From: Lentisphaerota bacterium
GTDB lineage: Bacteria; Verrucomicrobiota; Lentisphaeria; Victivallales; Victivallaceae
Assembly: GCA_024225035.1 (NCBI GenBank)
Contig: JAAEMX010000001.1
Span: 56,657-120,656, forward strand
Length of the DNA: 64,000 nt
Direction: 5' to 3'
Made by a program: the position numbers and the translations under genes. Shown here piece by piece: positions 17,146-26,753 of this stretch. Under the pieces are notes generated by a model. That model made no database searches, was not told the DNA's origin, and saw nothing but the letters and a program-made list of their open reading frames with translations. The number at the start of each line of letters is the position of its first letter. Position 1 is the stretch's first letter.

Positions 17146-18300
17146 ATGAACTTTTTGAAAAAAATAGGTAAAATTTTAGGCTGCAGGATCATGCGGCTGC
17201 GTGGAGATGAGCGTGGACTCGTTGTGTATTATACCGCGTTCCTGACCTGTTTCTGTCTGGCGTTGTTCAGTGTCGCTTATGATACATCAATAATTTCGCA
17301 GCAGAAAATGCAGATGCAGAATGCAGCGGATGCGGCAGCCATGGAAATGGCTGTCTGGCAAAGTCGCGGCATGAATCTGGTTCAGGGGCTTAACATGGAT
17401 ATTCATGACCTGGATGAAGTTGCAGCCTGGACTTTGGGATTGCTATCTCCAATGGAGCTTTCGGCATGGCTTCTTCAGTTTATTCCGTTCGTTGGCCCTA
17501 GTTTGCGTTCAGGAGCGGAGGCTGGGTTGGCTCCTATTATTATGGGGGCGATGTCGATACATGAAATACTAGTCAACTATTTTCTGAAGCCCGTACGGCA
17601 AATGTATATGTACGGCTCAAATGTGATGGGATATCTTGCGGCTAATAATGCAGCTGAATCTAACAATGCCACACCTATCATAGATGTAAGTCTGCCCGGA
17701 GCCGACAGCAGTAATGCGATAGTGAAATTAATTATGGGCGGACTGCAGGGACTGATTCATAAATTCAGGGCGGTTGGTATTCCGACTGACCTTAAAACTT
17801 TTTATAAATTACCACTTGAGGAAAAGCATGACAAAGCTTCTTTCTTCGGTGGCCCAATGAATCTGACTGGTAATCTTGGCTATAAAGCTGCAGTTGCCAT
17901 TTTGAAATGGAATCAGCATGTGCCTGGTTATATCAAGAATAATTGGGAATGGGTTTGGAATGATCCTTATTACGTTTCTGAAGAACCCTATGGTGCGAAT
18001 GGGAAAAAACCTTTATCGCCTTGGATATGGTTCTGTTACAAGAAAGTCAATGTTGGCAACATTTCAAGTTACTTCCTGTTTGCCCCTGGAGTTAAAACTC
18101 CTGATAACCCTCAGAAAATTCCGGCAATTGCATATGCTGTCGGACAAGCTCGTGGCGGCAATGTAATACGATATAACAGCTGGACACATGATCACCGCCC
18201 ATGGACCTGGGGAACCGGTACGGATGCCTTTCTGGTGCCATTGGACGGTGTTTCAGACAATTTAATTATAAAAGCAGCGAGCAAGGTGTTCCTGCATTAA
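17146..18300 (+). CDS. TadG-like Flp pilus assembly protein
   Basis: The 384-residue protein has an N-terminal basic segment and a hydrophobic helix (VVYYTAFLTCFCLALFSVAYD) followed by QMQNAADAAAMEMAVWQSRGMN. The AADAAA motif after the helix is typical of the TadG / TadE-G N-terminal region. The remaining 300 residues are extracytoplasmic without a domain I recognise; no von Willebrand factor A MIDAS motif is evident, unlike longer TadG proteins. It starts six bases after its neighbour and is translationally close to it. Confidence 0.7.
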   Translation: MNFLKKIGKILGCRIMRLRGDERGLVVYYTAFLTCFCLALFSVAYDTSIISQQKMQMQNAADAAAMEMAVWQSRGMNLVQGLNMDIHDLDEVAAWTLGLLSPMELSAWLLQFIPFVGPSLRSGAEAGLAPIIMGAMSIHEILVNYFLKPVRQMYMYGSNVMGYLAANNAAESNNATPIIDVSLPGADSSNAIVKLIMGGLQGLIHKFRAVGIPTDLKTFYKLPLEEKHDKASFFGGPMNLTGNLGYKAAVAILKWNQHVPGYIKNNWEWVWNDPYYVSEEPYGANGKKPLSPWIWFCYKKVNVGNISSYFLFAPGVKTPDNPQKIPAIAYAVGQARGGNVIRYNSWTHDHRPWTWGTGTDAFLVPLDGVSDNLIIKAASKVFLH

Positions 18301-18317
18301 AAAAAGGTGAAGCGAAA

Positions 18318-18956
18318 ATGTTCAGAAGACAACAAAATTTATTTAGAAGAGTGCTTTCGCCACGCGGCACAGCTTTTCTGGAAACAGCATTCGTGATGCC
18401 GTTGTTGTTTACTGTGCTTTTTTTCTGCGTTGACCTGATTCGTATCAATACCTTTAAACAGCGTCTGGTTTCCGCAAACCGCCTGATTGCGGAAGTCCGC
18501 GGTCACAATAACGGCAAATACGACAAAATAGTCGACAAGGACAAAATAAAAGAATGGCTGTTTAAAGATATGAATATGTGTGGCGATATCAGAATCGTCA
18601 ATCCTTCAAACTCTGGAAGTTTACTTAATGGGCTGATAAATGAGATCGATAACTTCCTTGGTGGAATTTTCTCACAGGTTGTTGGGGAACTGGTCAATGT
18701 ATTCTCGGGTGGTACAATGAATCCGTACCTGCTGGATCCGATTCGTCACGATGTTTTTTATTCGGGCAGGGTGATTATAAAAGTGAGGACGATTTTGCCT
18801 GCTTCGGTATACCGGGGCCTGGGAAATGTGAAATTTGGCGGTGATTATTACGTGGACACCGATACGGTTTACTTCCCGTCACTGAATACAGAAAAAGAGC
18901 GTGGAAGAAGTTATACCAGCAGTATTAAGGAATTTTTCCACGGTTTGTTTAGATAA
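18318..18956 (+). CDS. TadE-like pseudopilin
   Basis: The protein is 212 residues from the ATG at 18318, where AAAAAGGTGAAG supplies the ribosome site; the longer frame open from 18201 overlaps the previous gene and is not supported. After a basic leader comes the TadE motif G|TAFLETAFVMPLLFTVLFF with Glu at +5, then RINTFKQRLVSANRLIAEVRG and an extracytoplasmic domain. It is expected to be a minor pseudopilin processed by the local prepilin peptidase. Confidence 0.78.
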   Translation: MFRRQQNLFRRVLSPRGTAFLETAFVMPLLFTVLFFCVDLIRINTFKQRLVSANRLIAEVRGHNNGKYDKIVDKDKIKEWLFKDMNMCGDIRIVNPSNSGSLLNGLINEIDNFLGGIFSQVVGELVNVFSGGTMNPYLLDPIRHDVFYSGRVIIKVRTILPASVYRGLGNVKFGGDYYVDTDTVYFPSLNTEKERGRSYTSSIKEFFHGLFR

Positions 18957-18968
18957 AAGGTGCTTTGA

Positions 18969-19814
18969 ATGACTAATTTAATGAAAATCTGTATCACTAT
19001 CATTGTTATCGGCGGGATATTTATGCTTGGTTTCATGCATCGGGCTCTGGTCGAAAACAATGTCTATACAGGTGGTCAGAGTTTTGTATCACATCCAAAC
19101 CTGCCTGAAGCTATGTCAGATGGTAGTTCCGAGGCCATAATCGGTGGCCTGGATGTGCCGATAAACCGCTACATGCGTGCCGGAACTTTGGAGCAGGTGC
19201 GCCGGGAAATCTACTATAACGCAGTTGGTCGAGGTTGGAGAATTTATAATCGGATAGGTGGTGGAACAGTAGAGTTGAACGCAAATAAAAATCATGCGTT
19301 GCTGGACTTTATCACTCCCACTGGAGTTATCGTCGGCTACAAACTGCAGAATACCGGGCAGGGGCAGGTGCTTGTTTCAAAAATGCAGCTGGATAAAGCG
19401 CAGATTAATAATCCTTACCAAACCGCTTCCACGGTCCAGAAAATACCGACAGTATTGCGTAATATAATGATCGGCTCTCCGGTGGTTTATTTTAGAAGGT
19501 CTTCCGGTCCCTCGGCCAGTATGCTGCTGACAACATCATGCAAAGAGCCGCCTGAGGCTTGTGAAGCAAATTTACGTTCATTATTAAAAGAGCAGGGCTG
19601 GGAACTGCAGACAATGCAGAACGACGCTATTAAAAAAAGAAATATGTACAGGCATGGCCGTTTTATCATAGCCGAAAAAAATAATATCTGGTGCAATATC
19701 GCTATTTCAAACCGTGAAGGCAATTCATTTATTGCTTATCGATTGAATCCGACATCAGTTAGAAAGACTTTTTCGATGCCTGGCCAGTCAATGCAGAATG
19801 CTGACAATTTTTAA
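18969..19814 (+). CDS. Tad-locus protein of unknown function, membrane-anchored
   Basis: The 281-residue protein has one N-terminal membrane helix (about 7-24) and an extracytoplasmic domain. Two segments look alike (around 75-130, YYNAVGRGWRIYNRI, and around 205-270, LRSLLKEQGWELQTM followed by a strand pattern), suggesting an internal duplication. I know no family for it. AAAAGG lies before the ATG. It sits between the pseudopilin genes and cpaB, so a role in pilus assembly or outer-membrane docking is likely by position only. Confidence 0.6.
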   Translation: MTNLMKICITIIVIGGIFMLGFMHRALVENNVYTGGQSFVSHPNLPEAMSDGSSEAIIGGLDVPINRYMRAGTLEQVRREIYYNAVGRGWRIYNRIGGGTVELNANKNHALLDFITPTGVIVGYKLQNTGQGQVLVSKMQLDKAQINNPYQTASTVQKIPTVLRNIMIGSPVVYFRRSSGPSASMLLTTSCKEPPEACEANLRSLLKEQGWELQTMQNDAIKKRNMYRHGRFIIAEKNNIWCNIAISNREGNSFIAYRLNPTSVRKTFSMPGQSMQNADNF

Positions 19815-19838
19815 CATATAACCTAAGGAGCCTAAGCC

Positions 19839-20759
19839 ATGGTTAAAAGAACGCTAAAAGACAAATTACCGCTGATCACAGCCATTGTGCTGGGTGTGCT
19901 CTCGGTAATTGCGATTCAACGTTATCTGGCGATGAAGACTCAGGCGCACAAGATTGAACAGGGCAGTATTCTGGTTGCGGCCAGCGATATCGCCAAGGGA
20001 ACTGAGCTTACTCAAAACATGCTCATTTCCAGAAAGCTGCCGGTAACGGCTATTTCAACAGTCTGTATTACAGTGCCGTCTGATAATTCACCGGCAGCAA
20101 TGCAGGAAACTGCTCGTAAAAAAATGATGCTTTCAGGACGAGTCGTGAAACGCGCGCTTAAAGCTGGAGAAGCAATCCACTGGACTGACTTGCAGGAGCC
20201 TTCCAGAGAAACTCTTTCTGATAAGCTTTCCGCTGGACATAGAGCGATTTCTATCGCTGTAGACACTGTTACCTCTGTTGGTAACAACATTATTCCCGGT
20301 GACCATGTGGACGTAATTGCCACTATGCAGCCGAGACTTGACCCTATGAGCTCAGTCAGTACGGTTGAGATTCTTCAGGCTCTTTCTAACAATCGTCCTT
20401 TAAGTACTCCACGTTCAAAAATTCAAGCTCCACTGCCGACAACCAAAGTTATCCTGCAGGATGTACCGGTTATTGCGGTAGGTCAGGATATCAGTATGGG
20501 ATATGAAATGACCAACCCTCGTGGCAGTTCAGGGCGCTACAGCAATATGACACTTGATGTTTCACTTGAACAGGCGGTGTTGCTTACACATGCCCGCCAG
20601 CAAGGCGCAATATCATTTATCCTACGGCCACGAGGTAGTTTTGACAGGCTTCCGGCCAGTCGATTGATCGAAATTGACAATAATAATATGAATAAATTCA
20701 TACGTGAAGCCAAACCGCCAGCCCCGGTGGCTGACGATGCCTCCGAGCTCAATAAGTGA
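19839..20759 (+). CDS. cpaB: Flp pilus assembly protein CpaB/RcpC
   Basis: The 306-residue periplasmic protein is anchored by one N-terminal helix. It has the SAF domain ILVAASDIAKGTELTQNMLISRKLP around 44-70, a second part GHRAISIAVDTVTSVGNNIIPGDHVDVIAT around 132-160, and LDVSLEQAVLLTHARQQGAISFILRPRG near 230-257. This arrangement is typical of CpaB/RcpC, which stabilises the Tad secretin. AAGGAG lies eleven nt before the start codon. Gene order cpaB-cpaC-tadA-tadB-tadC is the conserved Tad core. Confidence 0.92.
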   Translation: MVKRTLKDKLPLITAIVLGVLSVIAIQRYLAMKTQAHKIEQGSILVAASDIAKGTELTQNMLISRKLPVTAISTVCITVPSDNSPAAMQETARKKMMLSGRVVKRALKAGEAIHWTDLQEPSRETLSDKLSAGHRAISIAVDTVTSVGNNIIPGDHVDVIATMQPRLDPMSSVSTVEILQALSNNRPLSTPRSKIQAPLPTTKVILQDVPVIAVGQDISMGYEMTNPRGSSGRYSNMTLDVSLEQAVLLTHARQQGAISFILRPRGSFDRLPASRLIEIDNNNMNKFIREAKPPAPVADDASELNK

Positions 20760-20783
20760 CAGTATAACCTAAGGATTTAGAGC

Positions 20784-22199
20784 ATGAGACTGTTAAAAGA
20801 CAAATTACTGGTGAGCATCATTCTGGCATCTGCCTTTATCGGCGTACCCGGCGCTATGGCAAAGCCGTTGATGGACATCGAACTCCTCGAAGGAACCATT
20901 GAAGCGGTCCGGGTGCCGAATGTCAGTATGGTAATGGTGAAGGACAGTAATATTGTTACTGCAAAGCTGTCTCCAAGCTCTTTCCGACTGGTAATCACTG
21001 GGCACAAACTGGGCAAAACTCAGATTATCTGCAGGAAGCAGGATGATACAACTACTCGTATTTCAGTTACTGTACTACCAAGGTATTGGGACACGTTGAA
21101 AAATCTTTTGCGGGATAGCCCTCAGATCAGAGTGAGTATTTCCGGTGAAAAAGTGCTGCTTACAGGCAGGATGATTAACAGTGATACTCTCGAAAACCTT
21201 GCTGAGGCGCGCAAGCTAGATCCAAAAAGAATTATCAGCAAAGTAAAACTGTATGGTTCGGGAATAGCGCAGAACGCTGAATTATTCCTGCAGGAAAACG
21301 GTTTTAATGAAGTCAAAATTAATATCATCGGCAATATTGCTTATATTTCCGGTACAACATTTGATACTCGGCGCCGGGATCTTTGCCTTAAGTTGATAAA
21401 TTCTTATTTTGCTCCTTATAAGATTCAGGTAAACCCTTCAAATTTGAGCCTGACTTCAAAGAAAATCCTGATGCACGTTCAGTTTATACAGCTGGACAAA
21501 AGAAAGATACGTAACCTAGGACTGCAGGTTGACAGCCCTATCACTTGGAAAATGACCATTGGCGATATTGCTCGGGCATTGGGTGGTTCCATTGGTGGAC
21601 TTAAAGACGCCGTTTACGGTGCTCAGGTCACTGGCATTATAAATGCTCTCAAGCAGAATCAGGCAGCGAAAACTCTATATGAGACTGCCCTTTCCACTCA
21701 AAGTGGTGAAAAAGCTGAATTTCAGCAGGGCGGGACTCTGAATGTAGGAGTTTTCTCGCAGTACAATACAGGTCTGCATGAAATTGAGTATGGTTTCATT
21801 ATCAAGGTCAAACCTACAATGATTGATGAAAACAAAGTGGCGCTTGACTTCCTCATGGAACTCAAAATACCTAAAGCAAAACAGAATGAAGATGTTGGTC
21901 AGCTGTCAGATATCGACATTACCAAATATCTGACAACCTCAAAGTATACCGTCAAGCCCGGTGAAAGCATTATTCTCAGCGGGTTCAGAAACCTGACGCA
22001 GCAAATGGACAAAAGCGGTATCCCGCTGTTCAGTTCAATTCCGCTGCTGGGCAGCCTCTTTGGCAGCACTAACAATAATAACGCCCTTAAAGAGACTGTG
22101 TTGATGATAACTATTGAGTGGCAGCATGACCAGACCAATAAAAACAGGAATGAATTTAATAAACTTAAATTCAGAAACGTTAACCCGGAAGCAGCCTGA
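20784..22199 (+). CDS. cpaC: Tad pilus outer-membrane secretin CpaC/RcpA
   Basis: The 471-residue protein has a signal peptide (cut near AMAK) and a pilus-specific N0-like domain (IEAVRVPNVSMVMVKDSNIV; GKTQIICRKQ). It also has a BON-like segment (GNIAYISGTTFD) and the secretin C-terminal region with YTVKPGESIILSGFRN and IPLFSSIPLLGSLFGS, the signature of the GspD/CpaC superfamily. It forms the outer-membrane channel for the Flp pilus. AAGGA precedes the ATG. The stop codon overlaps the start of tadA by one base (TGATG). Confidence 0.92.
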   Translation: MRLLKDKLLVSIILASAFIGVPGAMAKPLMDIELLEGTIEAVRVPNVSMVMVKDSNIVTAKLSPSSFRLVITGHKLGKTQIICRKQDDTTTRISVTVLPRYWDTLKNLLRDSPQIRVSISGEKVLLTGRMINSDTLENLAEARKLDPKRIISKVKLYGSGIAQNAELFLQENGFNEVKINIIGNIAYISGTTFDTRRRDLCLKLINSYFAPYKIQVNPSNLSLTSKKILMHVQFIQLDKRKIRNLGLQVDSPITWKMTIGDIARALGGSIGGLKDAVYGAQVTGIINALKQNQAAKTLYETALSTQSGEKAEFQQGGTLNVGVFSQYNTGLHEIEYGFIIKVKPTMIDENKVALDFLMELKIPKAKQNEDVGQLSDIDITKYLTTSKYTVKPGESIILSGFRNLTQQMDKSGIPLFSSIPLLGSLFGSTNNNNALKETVLMITIEWQHDQTNKNRNEFNKLKFRNVNPEAA

Positions 22200-23854
22200 T
22201 GAACAATGAGCTGACAGTATTTGAAAACGGCCAGTATTTGGCGGCATTTGACCCGATTCCGAATATAGATTACAAATTCGGGACCGACTCCGAGTGTGCT
22301 ATGGTTCTGCCGCGCAGTTCAGGCGCGGACAGTGTCCATGCGTCCCTGCATGTTAAAGGACGTACATGGTGGCTGGTGGATGAAGACTCCAGCTCAGGCA
22401 CTTTTATGGAAGGGCGTCCGGTAGCTACCGAACCCATTGTTGGTGAAACCAAGGTGCGTATCGGCAGTGTAGAACTTATTTTAATACCGGATAACGCTAT
22501 TGAAAGTGAAGATGTTAAAAAAGATAAATACGAAGAAGTTAAAGACCGTATTTATGAACAGCTTCTCAATCAGATTAGTCTGAGCCGTTTGCGTCGCAGC
22601 AGGATAAACAATCAGGAGCTTGAAGAAAAAGCTCGAGAACTGCTGCGGTGGGTTATCGCGGAAAACGAATCAGATCTGATTAAGTTTTCACAACTGCAGC
22701 TGCACTGCATGGAAGATGAAATCATTCAGGATCTGCTCAAACTTGGACCGCTCGAACCGTTGATTGAAGATGACAAAATCACAGAAATCATGGTGACCAG
22801 TCATGACGCTATATATGTTGAACGTAAAGGCAAAATTGAGCTGACCAACAGAACTTTCAGAGATCAGGCCCATCTTCTCCGGGTAATAGAAAGAATCGTA
22901 GCTCCAATAGGGCGTCGTATTGACGAATCTTCCCCTCTGGTCGACGCCAGACTGCCAGACGGTTCCCGTGTAAATGCGGTAATCCCACCAATTGTACCGG
23001 ACAGTGCCTGCTTGACCATAAGAAAGTTTGGTAAAGATGTATTTACGGCCGACCGCTTGTTGAGTTATGGCAGTATGACCAAAGACATGGTTGAGTTTTT
23101 GAGACGCTGCATTAAAGCCCGGAAGAACATCATTATAAGTGGTGGTACCGGCAGCGGAAAAACAAGTTTGCTCAATGCCTTGTCAGCTTTTATCGACAAT
23201 GATGAACGTATCGTTACCATAGAAGATGCGCTGGAGTTGAAAATGCAGCAGGAACACATTGTCCGCATGGAAGCCAGACCGCCGAATATTGAAAATCGCG
23301 GAGAGATTACAATTCGTGCTTTGGTGAAGAACTCGCTGCGTATGCGTCCAGACAGAATAATCGTTGGTGAGTGTCGTGGCGGAGAGGCTTTGGATATGCT
23401 GCAGGCTATGAATACCGGTCATGACGGCTCTTTGACTACGCTGCACGCGAATACACCGAGTGATACAGTTTCACGTTTGGAAACCATGGTGTTGATGGCT
23501 GGGATTGAATTGCCTCTGAGTGCAGTGAGAAAGCAGATATTTTCAGCTGTCGATATTGTTGTTCAGACCAACCGACTTTCTGATGGTACCAGAAAAGTTA
23601 CCAGTATCTGTGAACTGCATGAAATGAAAGGTGATGAAATCGACGTCAGAGAGATTTTTAAATTTCAGCAAACCGGCCTTGATTTCAGTAATCACAATAA
23701 GGTGCTTGGATATTTTACCGGAGTAAATGAACCATCATTTATGGAGCATATGAGAATATGCGGTATGCCGCTTAATCCTAAGTGGTTTATTCCTGTAAAA
23801 CCGCCGGAAGAAAAGGTTTTAACCAAGTCTAAAGAAGAGGAGGTGCAGACTTGA
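22199..23854 (+). CDS. tadA: Tad pilus ATPase TadA/CpaF with N-terminal FHA domain
   Basis: The 551-residue cytoplasmic secretion ATPase powers Flp pilus assembly. Residues 1 to about 98 form an FHA-like domain (YKFGTDSECAMVLP, SVHASLHVKGRTWWLVDEDSSSGTF), which most TadA/CpaF proteins lack. The ATPase part follows: Walker A GGTGSGKT at 315-322, the Asp-box region VTIEDALELKM, Walker B IIVGECRGGEALDML, and the His-box GHDGSLTTLHAN. FHA domains usually bind phosphothreonine, so Ser/Thr kinase control of the motor is possible. Start codon overlaps cpaC stop; the 3' end overlaps tadB by four bases. Confidence 0.93.
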   Translation: MNNELTVFENGQYLAAFDPIPNIDYKFGTDSECAMVLPRSSGADSVHASLHVKGRTWWLVDEDSSSGTFMEGRPVATEPIVGETKVRIGSVELILIPDNAIESEDVKKDKYEEVKDRIYEQLLNQISLSRLRRSRINNQELEEKARELLRWVIAENESDLIKFSQLQLHCMEDEIIQDLLKLGPLEPLIEDDKITEIMVTSHDAIYVERKGKIELTNRTFRDQAHLLRVIERIVAPIGRRIDESSPLVDARLPDGSRVNAVIPPIVPDSACLTIRKFGKDVFTADRLLSYGSMTKDMVEFLRRCIKARKNIIISGGTGSGKTSLLNALSAFIDNDERIVTIEDALELKMQQEHIVRMEARPPNIENRGEITIRALVKNSLRMRPDRIIVGECRGGEALDMLQAMNTGHDGSLTTLHANTPSDTVSRLETMVLMAGIELPLSAVRKQIFSAVDIVVQTNRLSDGTRKVTSICELHEMKGDEIDVREIFKFQQTGLDFSNHNKVLGYFTGVNEPSFMEHMRICGMPLNPKWFIPVKPPEEKVLTKSKEEEVQT

Positions 23855-24714
23855 TTTATTTGATTTACATACTGGTGTTTGGCAGTGTTTCAGCTATTGG
23901 GTATTCACTGTTCTCTATACTGTTTCTGTCACATTATACAACATATGAGGAAAGGGCGCTCAAAGCGATTTCACATCGCCTGAATGACTTGCGGCTGATG
24001 ACTGACCCTTTGAAGTTGTTTCATATGACTTTGCTGCTGGCAGCCGTGCTGTTTCTGATAGGCTTTGCGATTGGCAGTGAAAATATGCTTGTCGGGTTGT
24101 TTTTCGGCATATGTATGGGCGTCATGGGTATAATTTTACCGCGACTAATTTTGACTATTATGTATTACAAGCGCATCGGCAAGCTCAAGCAGCAGTTGCC
24201 CTGTGGCCTTGACTTGCTCAGTAACTCAATGCGTGCCGGGTTGACTCTGAATCAGGCTATATACCGTAATGTTGATCGAGTTCCCGACATGCTAAGTGAG
24301 GAGTTATCGGTAATTGTGCATGAGTGTAAACTTGGCAGCAGCCTGTCAGAAGCTCTTGAACACTGGAGTGAGCGTGTGAATTTGCTGGAAGTAAAAATGA
24401 TAGTGATTTCTTCAGAGCTGTCTCTGGCACGAGGCGGAAATCTTCCTGAAACCTTTAAGACGCTGGCGGAAATGATAAGGCAGCGTCTGAACTTTGAGCG
24501 TGAGATTAAGACTTTGACGACTGAAGGCAGAATGCAGGCTTTGATAATGACCTTACTGCCGTTCATTCTTCTAATTGTAATGACATTAATACGTTCTGAC
24601 ATGATGTTGGACTTTCTGGTTTCCACTATTGGCAAGGTGATGGTGGCCATAGTCTTTATCATGCAGATTACCGCTTATATATGGATTAAAAAACTTATAA
24701 AGATAGAGCTGTAG
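23851..24714 (+). CDS. tadB: Tad pilus inner-membrane platform protein TadB
   Basis: The 287-residue protein is of the T2SF (GspF) family with hydrophobic helices at both ends and the central helical domain KLKQQLPCGLDLLSNSMRAGLTLNQAI, typical of TadB. The start codon is TTG at 23851, preceded by a strong GAGGAGG and overlapping the tadA stop, so the rare start is well supported. TadB and TadC together form the inner-membrane platform that converts ATPase movement into pilin insertion. Confidence 0.92.
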   Translation: MIYLIYILVFGSVSAIGYSLFSILFLSHYTTYEERALKAISHRLNDLRLMTDPLKLFHMTLLLAAVLFLIGFAIGSENMLVGLFFGICMGVMGIILPRLILTIMYYKRIGKLKQQLPCGLDLLSNSMRAGLTLNQAIYRNVDRVPDMLSEELSVIVHECKLGSSLSEALEHWSERVNLLEVKMIVISSELSLARGGNLPETFKTLAEMIRQRLNFEREIKTLTTEGRMQALIMTLLPFILLIVMTLIRSDMMLDFLVSTIGKVMVAIVFIMQITAYIWIKKLIKIEL

Positions 24715-24716
24715 CC

Positions 24717-25628
24717 ATGAAAAGTGATTTTATTCTGGTAATTTTAATTCTCGCTGCTGCCGGAGTCAGTGTCGGCTTGTTGTGCTATGCTCTGGCAATT
24801 CGGCTTTACCGGTTTATTTTTCCTGGGCCTGGAGTCAGGTCATTTATGACTACACGCAATCAGATGAAACCATTGCTGCGGCCTTTTGCTGAATTTTTCC
24901 GCAGTCACAGAACGGAATTTGTTCGTAAGAAAACCGCCGAATATAGACAAGCAATTTTGACTGCCGGCGGATTCTGGAATGGCCTCAATGCATTTGAGGT
25001 TTTAAGTGCCCAGTTTACTTTCAGTATTATTGGAGCTTGTGGTTTTCTGCTTTTAGGGATACTTGCGGAACTGCACCCTCTTTTGACCATAGCCTGTATG
25101 CTGTCCATTGGTGCAGGAGGTTATATCTATCCAAGTGTCGCGTTAAGAAGTCAGGCTGAGAATCGGCGTTTGTGGTTTTTACGGCAATTGCCAAGTGCGC
25201 TTGATATTTTAAGGCTCGGGGCGGATGCAGGGCTAGATTTTCATTCTTCCGTAGATTATCTGGTCAGCATATACCTGCCGGGACCGGTACGTGAGGAACT
25301 GACTGTTTACAGGCGTGATACAGCTTTGGGTAAAACTTCCACGGAGGCATTGACTGAGATTGCCGAGCGGATGAATGACCCGGAAGTTACCTCAATTTTT
25401 ATTTCGCTCGCTCAGGCTATGGAAATGGGTACCAGCATGTCTGATATCTGTCAGTCCACAGTTAGAGATTTACGTAAAAAGCGTGCTTTTAAGGCGGAGG
25501 AAGATGCGCAGCGGGCAGCTATTAATATTTCATTTCCGCTTTTGCTTCTTATTCTACCCGGCATCTTTATCGTTTTGCTTGGGCCGGTAGTCAAGAGCTT
25601 GCTGACAACATTGTTAACAATACAATAA
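24717..25628 (+). CDS. tadC: Tad pilus inner-membrane platform protein TadC
   Basis: The 303-residue T2SF-family protein has N-terminal helices, then WFLRQLPSALDILRLGADAGLDFHSSVDYL in the centre and a C-terminal helix pair (FPLLLLILPGIFIVLLGPVV). The pattern FLxxLPxxLDxLxLxxxAGLxF distinguishes TadC from TadB. It starts two bases after the tadB stop. It is the last gene of the conserved core; two accessory genes of the same strand follow. Confidence 0.92.
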   Translation: MKSDFILVILILAAAGVSVGLLCYALAIRLYRFIFPGPGVRSFMTTRNQMKPLLRPFAEFFRSHRTEFVRKKTAEYRQAILTAGGFWNGLNAFEVLSAQFTFSIIGACGFLLLGILAELHPLLTIACMLSIGAGGYIYPSVALRSQAENRRLWFLRQLPSALDILRLGADAGLDFHSSVDYLVSIYLPGPVREELTVYRRDTALGKTSTEALTEIAERMNDPEVTSIFISLAQAMEMGTSMSDICQSTVRDLRKKRAFKAEEDAQRAAINISFPLLLLILPGIFIVLLGPVVKSLLTTLLTIQ

Positions 25629-25678
25629 GTATTTTCGCATAAATTTCTGACATAATTAAAAACGGAATAGAAGACGAC

Positions 25679-26719
25679 ATGGAAAAAAAACAAAAAATGA
25701 GAAAGGCACACAAGCTTAAATTGCTGAAAGTTAAGATATGCTGTGTTTTGTTGTTTGTGTTCGCGATTCTATTGGCGTTGCTGATTTTTTTCCAGCCCCG
25801 TAAAGAGAGTCTGCGTAGAAACGTAATTGTAACTACTAATTATTTTCAGCACCAGAAGCCGCAGAGCTGGCTTCTGCACACGACCCCGTCAGGAATGGTT
25901 ATGATTGATAATCCAGTTTCTGGTGAAGCGAATAGCAATATCAATGGATTGATAGCGGTAAAAATAGATTCTTCACCGCGAAATCGTTTTTCCTCTATGG
26001 ATTTGAATCCATTGTTTGTAAGAAATATGGCAAAACAGATTTTGAATTATGCTGGTGTGCCAATTGATAACCTAGATATTAACCGGGTAGGGAAAGAGTC
26101 TTTTATTGGAATCTTTTCGTCAATCACTTATGAATTTAATGTGAATGGTTACAATGGCTACGGGATGTTTTTCTATAGTCGCGAAGCTTCTTACAACTAT
26201 GCGGCAATCTGGCAGCCTGATGAGCTGAGGATTGGAATGATGGCTCGAAATCACCAGACATTTGTGCGAATGATTCCACCGTATGATCAGCCTGTTTTTG
26301 TCAGACCTTATGTTGATTCCCGCCGTCCGGTAAATATTCTGGCCTTGCAGCGCAAAGCCAGGACTTTCCTGAAAAGCGGTATGAATTACTGGGAAAACCG
26401 CGCCAATGATGCCGGTAATACCCTTTCAGCAATACGCGAACTGCAGAAAGGATTCAGCTGTTATGCTCGGGCCGGAGCTGAAGATATTGCTCTATGCAAA
26501 AAGGCCAGCAGAATTTACGAAGAATGTATGCGTTACCGCAATCTGGAAATAAACCGCCTTAAAGGCAATATCGTTAAATTCATAAAACAGGAAGACCGGC
26601 AGCAGGCAGCGCTTAATGCGGAACGCCTCGCCAATTACGCTGTGCTTGAAACCGAAGCCAATGTGAAGGAATGGGCACGGCAACAATATATCGAAATGTC
26701 TAAAAAGAAAATCAAATAA
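25679..26719 (+). CDS. Tad-linked membrane-anchored protein of unknown function
   Basis: The 346-residue protein has a very basic N-terminus and one helix (about 19-39), then an extracytoplasmic beta-rich domain (roughly 45-200) and a helical C-terminal part (225-346) with heptad character. I recognise no family. The ribosome site is weak; an in-frame ATG at 25697 is an alternative. It follows tadC by 50 bp and precedes an FHA protein gene on the same strand, so it probably belongs to the pilus operon. Confidence 0.55.
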   Translation: MEKKQKMRKAHKLKLLKVKICCVLLFVFAILLALLIFFQPRKESLRRNVIVTTNYFQHQKPQSWLLHTTPSGMVMIDNPVSGEANSNINGLIAVKIDSSPRNRFSSMDLNPLFVRNMAKQILNYAGVPIDNLDINRVGKESFIGIFSSITYEFNVNGYNGYGMFFYSREASYNYAAIWQPDELRIGMMARNHQTFVRMIPPYDQPVFVRPYVDSRRPVNILALQRKARTFLKSGMNYWENRANDAGNTLSAIRELQKGFSCYARAGAEDIALCKKASRIYEECMRYRNLEINRLKGNIVKFIKQEDRQQAALNAERLANYAVLETEANVKEWARQQYIEMSKKKIK

Positions 26720-26753
26720 AGCATAATAAATATTTGCGGTCAGGAGCAAAAAT

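Noticed and set aside
18201..18317. Longer start for the third TadE-like gene, overlapping the previous gene by 100 bp
   Set aside because: No ribosome site there, and the added residues are not pilin-leader-like. AAGGTGAAG before the ATG at 18318 fits.
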